A DNA stretch of 5,495 nt from an uncultured Acidimicrobiales bacterium (GTDB lineage: Bacteria; Actinomycetota; Acidimicrobiia; Acidimicrobiales; Iamiaceae). The stretch spans positions 1 to 5,495 of the forward strand of contig CALANQ010000444.1 of assembly GCA_937926025.1 (NCBI GenBank), written 5' to 3'. How positions within the stretch are numbered: the stretch's first letter is position 1; the number at the start of each line of letters is the position of its first letter. Below, in pieces: positions 1-5,495 of this stretch. The position numbers and the translations under genes were made by a program. Below the pieces are notes generated by a model, which did not search any database, had not been told where the DNA came from, and saw only the letters and a program-made list of their open reading frames with translations.

Positions 1-1540
1 CGAAGGTGGCGTACGCCGACGCCATGTCGATGGGCGTGATCTCCTCGACGCCGAGCGGCAGCGACCCGTAGGGCTCGAGGTCGCTGCGCACGCCGAGGCG
101 CTTGGCCATGTCGACCCCCTTGTCGGTGCCGACGACCTGACCGAGGCGCAGGAACGCGCAGTTGTTGGACGCCTGGGTCTGGCGGACGATGGTGTTGGTC
201 CCGCCCTTGCCCGACACGGAGTAGTTGTCGGCCTGCCCGGGCACGTCGAAGTTGCAGCTGGATCCGCTGACCGTGTCGCTGGGGACGTACCCGTTCTCGA
301 AGAGGGCGGCGAGCACGAACGTCTTCATCGACGAACCGGGCTGGCGGCCGGGGAGGTGGGTGGCCAGGTTGTACTGGTACCGGTCGAAGCCGGCCCCGCC
401 CACGATGGCGCGCACGGCGCCGGTGGAGGGCTCGACCGAGGCGATGGCCTGGGTGCCGTAGGTGACCTGCCCGTTCTTCGGGTTGTTGACGTCGAACGTG
501 CCGTCGCCCTTGTTGTTGGGCAGGGTCTCGTTGCGGGCCTGGATGGCCTTGGCCTGCATGTCCGGGTTGAAGGTGGTGAAGACCCGGATGCCGCCTTCGA
601 ACACGGTGCGGTTGCGGGCCGCCGGGGTGGCCCCGAGGCCGAAGCGGGGATCGTCGAGCAGCTGCTGCTTGACCTCCTCCACGAAGTAGTCGCTGGGCGG
701 CAGCGGCACGTTGGGCACCGTGGGCAGCGGCACCTGCTCGTACAGCTTGACCTCGTCGGGGGTCAGGCGCTTGGTGGCGATGAGGCGCTTGAACACGATG
801 CTGCGGCGCTTCTGCGCCACCTTCGGGTTCTTGAACGGGTCGTAGTAGCTGGGGCTGCGGATGAGCGACGCCAGCAGCGCCCCCTCGGCCCAGTTGAGGT
901 CGCCGACGTTCTTGTTGAAGTAGTACTCCGAGGCGGCCTGCACGCCGTAGGCGCCGCCGCCGAAGTACACGCTGTTCAGGTAGCGCTCGAGGATCTTGTC
1001 CTTGCCGGCCCGGCAGTCGTCCTTCACCGGCTTCGGGCAGTAGCGCTCGTTCATCTGCTTCTCGAGCTCCACGGCCAGGAACGCCTCACGGATCTTGCGG
1101 CTCAGATCCTGCTCGCTGCCCACCAGCGAGTTCTTGACCACCTGCTGGGTGATGGTGGAGCCGCCCTGGCTGGCCTCGCCGGACTCCAGGTTGGCGTCGA
1201 CGGCTCGGCCGATGGACCGGATGTTGACGCCCTTGTGCTGGTAGAAGCTCTGGTCCTCGGCGGCCAGCACGGAGCCGACGACCGTCTCGGGGACGTCCTC
1301 GAGGTCCACGGCCACCCGGTTGCCCTCGGCGTTGATCAGGGTGCCCTGGAGGTTGCCGGCGCTGTCGTAGATGTAGGAGCGCTCGGCCAGCGGCTTGAGG
1401 CTGAGGCGCTCGTGGTCCGAGGTGTGCGCCCCGACCAGCTCCACCACCTGCGGGCCGATCACCGCCGCGGAGGCGGTGAGCACGGCCACGAAGAGGACCA
1501 TCACGAGGGTGAAGCGGAGGATGCGAGACAGGTAGACCAC
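1..1540 (-). CDS. Class A penicillin-binding protein (GT51 glycosyltransferase / transpeptidase), partial, C-terminus beyond left edge
   Basis: Bifunctional peptidoglycan synthase. It would polymerise lipid II into glycan strands and cross-link the stem peptides outside the membrane. Numbering from the GTG at 1540: a short basic N-terminus, one membrane anchor at about residues 10-30 (FTLVMVLFVAVLTASAAVIG), then GT51. GT51 motifs are EDQSFYQHKG at 95-104 (E95 is the expected catalytic Glu), GGSTITQQ at 126-133, RKIRE at 148-152, ERYLNSVYFGGGAYGVQAAS at 185-204 and WAEGALLASLIRSP at 217-230. The transpeptidase follows, with the SxxK motif SSMK at 403-406 (S403 nucleophile) and the SxN motif SNN at 458-460. 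The KTG motif lies beyond the edge; 513 residues are visible. An insertion in GT51 carries two cysteines (168 and 176). The start is uncertain: GTG 1540 has no Shine-Dalgarno but places the anchor correctly and lies just after a possible -10 element. An in-frame GTG at 1654 with GGGAG upstream would add 38 residues. The family call is secure from the motifs; the exact paralogue is not known. Confidence 0.95.
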   Translation of the reverse strand, partial: MVYLSRILRFTLVMVLFVAVLTASAAVIGPQVVELVGAHTSDHERLSLKPLAERSYIYDSAGNLQGTLINAEGNRVAVDLEDVPETVVGSVLAAEDQSFYQHKGVNIRSIGRAVDANLESGEASQGGSTITQQVVKNSLVGSEQDLSRKIREAFLAVELEKQMNERYCPKPVKDDCRAGKDKILERYLNSVYFGGGAYGVQAASEYYFNKNVGDLNWAEGALLASLIRSPSYYDPFKNPKVAQKRRSIVFKRLIATKRLTPDEVKLYEQVPLPTVPNVPLPPSDYFVEEVKQQLLDDPRFGLGATPAARNRTVFEGGIRVFTTFNPDMQAKAIQARNETLPNNKGDGTFDVNNPKNGQVTYGTQAIASVEPSTGAVRAIVGGAGFDRYQYNLATHLPGRQPGSSMKTFVLAALFENGYVPSDTVSGSSCNFDVPGQADNYSVSGKGGTNTIVRQTQASNNCAFLRLGQVVGTDKGVDMAKRLGVRSDLEPYGSLPLGVEEITPIDMASAYATF

Positions 1541-1549
1541 GGCCCGACG

Positions 1550-1555
1550 ATCGTA
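1550..1555 (-). promoter_or_regulatory. Candidate -10 element (TACGAT) for the penicillin-binding protein gene
   Basis: Read on the minus strand, TACGAT fits the TANNNT pattern of actinobacterial housekeeping promoters. It ends 9 bases before the GTG at 1540, so a transcript would start at or within a few bases of the start codon and be essentially leaderless. That would explain the missing ribosome binding site. No convincing -35 box is seen 16-19 bases upstream, and such hexamers occur by chance, so this is only a candidate. Confidence 0.3.
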
Positions 1556-1594
1556 CCGGCCCGGGCCTCCCCGCCGATGGCGCGCGGCCAGCGG

Positions 1595-1600
1595 TAGGCT
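1595..1600 (+). promoter_or_regulatory. Candidate -10 element (TAGGCT) for the leader ORF and GGDEF-EAL gene
   Basis: TAGGCT matches TANNNT and is the best -10-like hexamer on the plus strand in this gap. Transcription would begin near 1607, about 16 bases before the GGGAGG ribosome binding site at 1623-1628 and 30 bases before the leader ORF. The -35 position has no recognisable match, so the call rests on one hexamer and its spacing. Confidence 0.3.
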
Positions 1601-1622
1601 CCTGGCCGTCCAGGGACCCTCC

Positions 1623-1628
1623 GGGAGG
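1623..1628 (+). promoter_or_regulatory. Strong ribosome binding site (GGGAGG) of the leader ORF
   Basis: GGGAGG complements the anti-Shine-Dalgarno end of 16S rRNA. It sits 8 bases before the ATG at 1637, which is ideal spacing. It is the strongest ribosome binding site in this intergenic region, and it serves a reading frame different from that of the GGDEF-EAL protein. This is the main reason to take the short ORF seriously. Confidence 0.55.
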
Positions 1629-1636
1629 CTCGCTCC

Positions 1637-1681
1637 ATGCTCCAGATGCAGCACGCCGCTCCCGCGGGAGCACGTTGGTGA
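1637..1681 (+). CDS. Putative 14-residue leader peptide, overlapping the GGDEF-EAL start
   Basis: This short ORF reads MLQMQHAAPAGARW and then TGA. It starts with ATG, has GGGAGG 8 bases upstream, and its stop at 1679-1681 overlaps the GTG start (1678-1680) of the next gene as GTGA, a common arrangement for translational coupling. The peptide has no run of one amino acid that would mark a classic amino-acid attenuator, and no recognisable function. Its likely role is in cis: ribosomes translating it would pass through the palindrome at 1658-1671 and stop where the next gene begins. Two alternatives remain. It could be a chance ORF, or the true N-terminus of the downstream protein, put out of frame by an indel or sequencing error near 1675. 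Confidence 0.45.
   Translation: MLQMQHAAPAGARW
1658..1671 (+). promoter_or_regulatory. Perfect 14-base palindrome covering the GGDEF-EAL ribosome binding site
   Basis: GCTCCCGCGGGAGC is perfectly self-complementary. As RNA it can fold into a five-pair GC-rich stem (1658-1662 with 1667-1671) closed by the tetraloop CGCG. Its 3' arm contains most of GGGAG (1666-1670), the only Shine-Dalgarno-like sequence at suitable distance (7 bases) from the GTG at 1678. The fold would therefore hide that site until a ribosome on the leader ORF opens it. As DNA the palindrome could instead be an operator for a dimeric regulator between the divergent genes. In so GC-rich a genome a 14-base palindrome could also be chance. 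Confidence 0.4.
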
Positions 1682-4584
1682 CCGACCCGCTGGACGCCGC
1701 CGCCGACCCGGACCCGGGGAGCCACGCCCACCAGCCCCTGCACGCCACCGACCGGCGCCTGGACCTGGCGTTCACCGAGCTCACCGCCACGCCGCCGGGC
1801 GCGTTCCTGCACTGCCTGCAGAACCCGTCGGGCCAGGTCGAGCTGCCCACCATGCTGCGCGAGCGGCTCCCCGGCGCCCGCTGGATGCCCACCGACGTGC
1901 ACGCGCTCACCTACATCGACCCGAGCGACCACCTCACCGTGCACCAGGCGTGGCTGGAGGCGTGCCACGGCCCGGATCGGGTGGCGCGGGCCACCGTGCG
2001 CACCGTCCAGCCGCTGGTCCTCGACGACGTCGCCGTCGGCCCGGTCGGCCTGTACGACCTGACCCTCATCGACCTCGTCGGCACCGAGGGGGTCGATGCG
2101 GTGGTCGTCACGCTCACCCCGGCCGATGCCGAGGACGCAGCGGCCATCGTCGCCCCGCCCCCTCGCGGCGCGGCGTCGTTCCGGATCCGGCTCGACCTCG
2201 ACGGCACCATCGTCGGGGGGACGCGCAGCGTGGCATCGCTGCTGGGCCGATCGCTCGACGAGATCACCGGCACCCCGGTGCGTGAGCTCATCCACCCCGA
2301 CGACCTGCTGGCGGCCACGGGCACGTGGGAGGACGTGCTGGCCAAGCCCGACCAGTCGCAGACCGTCCGCATCCGGCTCCAGCACGGCGACGGCTCGTGG
2401 CGGTGGTTCCACGACACCGCCTGGAACGCGCTGGCAGACCCGGACACCCCCGGCATCCTCTCGGAGTTCCACGACATCAACGCGCTGGTGGAGGCGGAGC
2501 AGGCGCTGCACGCCAGCGAGCTGGGCTTCCGGACCCTGGCGGAGTCGCTGCCCGTCGGCGTCCCCGTGCTGGACCAGGACGGCCGCGTCCACTTCGCCAA
2601 CCACCGGCTGGTCACCATCCTCACCGACGCCGGCCTGTCCGGCCCGGAGTCCCCCACCAGCCCGACCCCCACACCCGCCGAAGGCCCCGGCTTCGCCACC
2701 ACCTGGACCGAGCTGGTCGATCCCGACTTCGCCGAGCAGGTGGCCGACCTCATGAAGCCGCGCGATCCCTCGGGCGACGCGCTGGTGTCCCGCCAGGTCG
2801 AGGCCAGCCGCCCCGACGGCGAGACGGTGTACCTCTTGGTCCAGGCGGTCACCATCTGGAACCACGGCGGTCGCAGCGTGATCGTCAGCGTGCAGGACGT
2901 CTCCGACGAGGTCCACATCAGCCGGGCGCACGAGCGCCTGATCCAGGTGGTGGACGAGGTCGACGACGTCGTCATCGTCTGCCGGGTTGACGACACCATC
3001 GCCTACCTCAACCAGTCCGCCCGCCGGTACCTCGGCGACGAGGCCGTCGGCCAGCGCATGAAGGGGTTCATGCCCGCCTCGGTGCGGGAGCTCACCGAGG
3101 GCAGCATCGAACCGAGGCTGGCCGACAACCTGGGCTGGAAGGGCGACCTCGAGATCCGAGACCTGCGAGGTCGGGCCCGCACCATGGACACCACCGTGCG
3201 GCCGGTCGTCGACCCGTCGTCGCAGGAGCTGCACGTGGGCATCACGATGCGCGACGTCACCGCCCAGCGGGCGCACGAGCGCGACCTCGCCCACCAGGCC
3301 CGCCACGACACCCTGACGGGCCTCCCCAACCGGTTCGCGCTGATGGAGATCCTCGAGGCCCAGTCCGACGACGGCGACCCCGACCAGGACCTGGCCGTCT
3401 TCTTCATCGACCTCGACAACCTGAAGATCGTGAACGACGGCCTCGGCCACAGCGCCGGTGACCGGCTGCTGGTCGCCGTCTCCGACGAGCTCCAGCGAGC
3501 CGCCGGAGCAAGCGACACCGTGGCTCGTTTCGGCGGCGACGAGTTCGTGGTGGTCTGCCACGACGTCGGCCCGGGCGACGCGCTCCCCCGCGCCCACCGG
3601 TTCCTCGACGCGGTGCAGCGGGCGGAGGTGCGAGGCGTGTCGAACCACGTGTCGGCCAGCATCGGCGTGGCCACCTCCACGCGGGCCGCGGCCGACGCCG
3701 AGGGCCTGGTGCGCGACGCCGACGCCGCCATGTACGCCGCCAAGCGGGCCGGGCGGGCCCGCTGTGCGCTGTTCGACGAACCGCTCCGGGAGCGGGTCTC
3801 CCGGCGCTTCCAGCTGGAATCGGCCCTCCGGTCCACCATCGAGGACGACGCCCTCGACGTGTGGTTCCAGCCCATCGTGTCCGTGGCCGACGGCGTGGTG
3901 TCGGGGGTCGAGGCCCTGTGCCGCTGGAGCCAGGGCTCGCCGGCCGACTTCATCCCCATCGCCGAGGAGTCCGGGCTGATCCTGCCGCTCGGCGCCCAGG
4001 TCATGGCCCGCGGCCTGCAGAGCGCGATGGACCTGCGAGCCGCCCACCCGCGCCTCCACGAGCTGCGCATCGGGATCAACGTGTCGGCACGGGAGCTGGA
4101 CCAGCCCGACTACGCCGACCGCACCCTGGACATCATCGAGGCCAGCGGCATGCCCGCCGATCAGGTGGTGCTGGAGCTCACGGAGTCCGTGCTCATCGAC
4201 CCGCGGGAAGAGGTGGACGCCACGCTGCGGCGGCTGCGCGACGCCGGCGTGTCGCTGGCGCTCGACGACTTCGGCAGCGGGTACTCGTCGCTCACGTACC
4301 TGCGGCGCTACCCGCTCGACGTGCTCAAGCTGGACATCTCCTACACGCAGGCCATGGTCCACGCCCCGGAGACCCGGGTCATCGTGGAGACGCTCGGCGG
4401 CATGGCCAACCGCCTCGGCCTCCGCGTGGTGGCGGAGGGTGTGGAGACCCAGGAGCAGCTGGACCTGGTGGCCCAGCTGGAGGTCAGCTGGGTGCAGGGC
4501 TACCTGGTGGGCCGCCCCGCCCCCGTGCCGGACCAGCTGGCATCGGGGCTCCCCCCGGTGGACCTCCGCCCGCAGCCCCGCTGA
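1678..4584 (+). CDS. PAS-PAS-PAS-GGDEF-EAL cyclic di-GMP turnover protein
   Basis: Cytoplasmic signalling protein of 968 residues, expected to make cyclic di-GMP from two GTP (GGDEF) and/or hydrolyse it to pGpG (EAL) in response to signals sensed by its PAS domains. Residues 1-165 hold a diverged PAS-like region. PAS1 spans about 165-270 (DGSWRWFH is typical of its C-terminal part), PAS2 about 282-412 with a Pro/Thr-rich insertion at 322-338, and PAS3 about 418-526; short helical linkers join them. The GGDEF domain (about 540-700) has DTLTGLPNR, DLDNLKIVND (D578 metal ligand), GHSAGD and intact GGDEF at 619-623. The RxxD inhibitory site is lost (GASD at 610-613). The EAL domain (about 705-960) keeps EAL at 745-747, N801, LELTES, DDFGSGYSS (D863, D864), K884, E920 and Q940, so it looks catalytically complete. 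No membrane segment is seen. GTG 1678 is preferred over TTG 1675 because GGGAG lies 7 bases upstream and the GTG overlaps the leader stop. Whether synthesis or hydrolysis dominates cannot be read from sequence. Confidence 0.95.
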   Translation: MTDPLDAAADPDPGSHAHQPLHATDRRLDLAFTELTATPPGAFLHCLQNPSGQVELPTMLRERLPGARWMPTDVHALTYIDPSDHLTVHQAWLEACHGPDRVARATVRTVQPLVLDDVAVGPVGLYDLTLIDLVGTEGVDAVVVTLTPADAEDAAAIVAPPPRGAASFRIRLDLDGTIVGGTRSVASLLGRSLDEITGTPVRELIHPDDLLAATGTWEDVLAKPDQSQTVRIRLQHGDGSWRWFHDTAWNALADPDTPGILSEFHDINALVEAEQALHASELGFRTLAESLPVGVPVLDQDGRVHFANHRLVTILTDAGLSGPESPTSPTPTPAEGPGFATTWTELVDPDFAEQVADLMKPRDPSGDALVSRQVEASRPDGETVYLLVQAVTIWNHGGRSVIVSVQDVSDEVHISRAHERLIQVVDEVDDVVIVCRVDDTIAYLNQSARRYLGDEAVGQRMKGFMPASVRELTEGSIEPRLADNLGWKGDLEIRDLRGRARTMDTTVRPVVDPSSQELHVGITMRDVTAQRAHERDLAHQARHDTLTGLPNRFALMEILEAQSDDGDPDQDLAVFFIDLDNLKIVNDGLGHSAGDRLLVAVSDELQRAAGASDTVARFGGDEFVVVCHDVGPGDALPRAHRFLDAVQRAEVRGVSNHVSASIGVATSTRAAADAEGLVRDADAAMYAAKRAGRARCALFDEPLRERVSRRFQLESALRSTIEDDALDVWFQPIVSVADGVVSGVEALCRWSQGSPADFIPIAEESGLILPLGAQVMARGLQSAMDLRAAHPRLHELRIGINVSARELDQPDYADRTLDIIEASGMPADQVVLELTESVLIDPREEVDATLRRLRDAGVSLALDDFGSGYSSLTYLRRYPLDVLKLDISYTQAMVHAPETRVIVETLGGMANRLGLRVVAEGVETQEQLDLVAQLEVSWVQGYLVGRPAPVPDQLASGLPPVDLRPQPR

Positions 4585-4640
4585 TCCTGCGAGCTGGTAC
4601 CCGCCACCCGGGCCCGTGAGGCGTCAGCCGGTGGGGCTGA
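4585..4640. terminator. Convergent gene junction with a small hairpin; no strong terminator
   Basis: The two convergent genes are separated by only 39 bases. A perfect six-pair inverted repeat, TCAGCC-GGTGG-GGCTGA at 4624-4640, includes the stop codon of the galactosidase gene and could form a hairpin on either transcript. It has no run of T on either side, so it is at best a weak or bidirectional terminator. Nothing else structured is visible in the gap apart from overlapping CCCGGG and GGGCCC. Confidence 0.15.
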
Positions 4641-5495
4641 TCGCCCAGATCCGGGCGCTGGGGGCGGCTTCATCCGGCCATGCCACCCCGGCCTCGGCGA
4701 GGTCGGCGCCGAGCCGCTCCACCACGTCGCCCCGGCCCGGACCACCGGGCGTGACGTCTTCGACCCGGTAGCGGACGGCCGGGTCCAGACCCGGGACGGC
4801 CACCCCGCCGGACGGCGCCGCGCTGCCGTCGTCCTCCAGGCGATAGGTGAACACCGCAGCACACGGGTCCGACGAGCCGGCGTCGGTGGCTCCGGGGTCC
4901 AGGTAGGCCAGCGCGGCGCGCGGGCCGTCGACCGGTGACACCAGGCGGTGGAGGTCGCCGAACTGCACCAGCGGCCGCAGGCGCTTGGCGGTGGCCACCG
5001 CATCCACGGCCGCGGCACGCTCGGCATCGGACATGGCCTGCGGGTCGAGGTCGAAGCCGAACCGGGCGCTGAGGGCCACCGCGCAGCCGAAGGCCACCGG
5101 CTTGGCACCCCATCGCGTCACGTGGGCGCCGAGCACCGAGGCAGGCAGCAGGTGCGAGGCGCCCCACTGGATGCGCACCCGGTCCACCGGATCGGTGTTG
5201 TCCGAGGTCCACAGCTCGTGGAACCAGCGGAGGGTGTCCAGGTTGGAGCGACCCCCGCCCGATGCGCACAGCATCAGCTCGACGTCGGGATGGCGGCGGG
5301 CCACCTCGGCCATCAGCGCATCGGTGGCCCGCACCCGGTCCACCGGGAGGTGCGACTGGCGGTCCGGAGCGAGCGCCTCCGACCCGGCTTCGAAGATGTC
5401 CCGGTTGGCGTCCCACTTCAGGTAGCTGATGCCCGGGTGGAGGGCGATCGCGTCGTCGACCACGCCGGCGATGAAGTCGCGCACCTCGGGACGGA
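4624..5495 (-). CDS. GH36-family alpha-galactosidase, partial, N-terminus beyond right edge
   Basis: C-terminal 289 residues of a retaining glycoside hydrolase that would release terminal alpha-linked galactose from oligosaccharides such as melibiose or raffinose. Visible GH36 motifs in order: YLKWDANR, whose Asp (codon 5410-5412) matches the nucleophile of the canonical KWDMNR; ELMLCASGGGR, the CxxGGGR substrate-binding motif; and WTSDNTDPVDRVRIQWG, whose Asp (codon 5200-5202) matches the acid/base residue. The conserved HVTRWG follows, and the remainder fits the C-terminal beta-sandwich. The frame stays open to the edge and reads RPEVRDFI across the GTG at 5484, like the usual PEV(R)DYI in this family, so that GTG is internal and the gene starts outside the window. 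Members are about 700 residues, so more than half is missing. No signal peptide can be assessed. Substrate is inferred; other alpha-galactoside linkages remain possible. Convergent with the GGDEF-EAL gene and not its operon partner. Confidence 0.92.
   Translation of the reverse strand, partial: RPEVRDFIAGVVDDAIALHPGISYLKWDANRDIFEAGSEALAPDRQSHLPVDRVRATDALMAEVARRHPDVELMLCASGGGRSNLDTLRWFHELWTSDNTDPVDRVRIQWGASHLLPASVLGAHVTRWGAKPVAFGCAVALSARFGFDLDPQAMSDAERAAAVDAVATAKRLRPLVQFGDLHRLVSPVDGPRAALAYLDPGATDAGSSDPCAAVFTYRLEDDGSAAPSGGVAVPGLDPAVRYRVEDVTPGGPGRGDVVERLGADLAEAGVAWPDEAAPSARIWAISPTG

Noticed and set aside
356..1597. A 413-codon open frame on the plus strand over the penicillin-binding protein gene
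   Set aside because: It is the antisense shadow of the GT51/transpeptidase frame, with low-complexity Val/Leu/Gly/His composition and no recognisable domain.
1618..1628. Inverted repeat CCTCC-G-GGAGG over the leader ribosome binding site
   Set aside because: A one-base loop cannot form a hairpin, so it does not hide the site; it is probably chance in GC-rich sequence.
1541..1636. A cyclic di-GMP riboswitch upstream of the GGDEF-EAL gene
   Set aside because: The space between the likely promoter and the leader ORF is only about 30 bases, too short for GEMM-I or GEMM-II riboswitches, and no matching sequence is seen.
1086..1910. A 274-codon minus-strand frame crossing the intergenic region
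   Set aside because: It is offset from the true penicillin-binding protein frame, overlaps both real genes and has no motifs.
1501..4362. A 953-codon open frame antisense to most of the GGDEF-EAL gene
   Set aside because: Its composition (His, Val, Gly, Arg and Asp rich, no domain or motif) is that expected from the opposite strand of a high-GC gene, and the sense frame has unmistakable catalytic motifs.
4597..4618. Hairpin from overlapping CCCGGG and GGGCCC in the convergent gap
   Set aside because: The arms overlap and only three outer pairs form, and there is no T-run, so it is not a credible terminator.
4624..5484. GTG at 5484 as the true start of the galactosidase gene
   Set aside because: The frame stays open upstream to the edge, reading RPEV just as the family does, and the N-terminal domain and first half of the barrel would be missing.

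Overview
This is a high-GC window with near-universal G/C at third codon positions. Together with GTG/TTG starts and sparse Shine-Dalgarno signals, this suggests an actinomycete. The class A penicillin-binding protein and the multi-PAS GGDEF-EAL protein fit that phylum. Acidimicrobiia is a reasonable but unproven guess. No RNA gene, mobile element, CRISPR array or long repeat was found.

Layout: (1) Positions 1-1540, minus strand, hold the N-terminal 513 residues of a bifunctional class A penicillin-binding protein. It has a membrane anchor, a GT51 glycosyltransferase and the first part of a transpeptidase, and runs off the left edge before the KTG motif. (2) Positions 1541-1677 form a short divergent intergenic region. 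It holds a candidate -10 element on each strand, a 14-codon leader ORF with a strong ribosome binding site, and a palindrome covering the ribosome binding site of the next gene. (3) Positions 1678-4584, plus strand, encode a complete 968-residue cytoplasmic protein with an N-terminal PAS-like region, three PAS domains, a GGDEF domain and an EAL domain. It would make and/or degrade cyclic di-GMP. (4) A 39-base gap is followed by the C-terminal part of a GH36 alpha-galactosidase, convergent with the GGDEF-EAL gene and running off the right edge (4624-5495, minus strand).

The three genes are on alternating strands, so they do not form one operon. Only the penicillin-binding protein and the GGDEF-EAL gene share a control region, which makes co-regulation of wall synthesis and cyclic di-GMP signalling possible but unproven. 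The most interesting signal is at the start of the GGDEF-EAL gene. The leader ORF ends in a GTGA overlap with the gene start and runs through a hairpin that could hide that gene's ribosome binding site, a classic layout for translational coupling.
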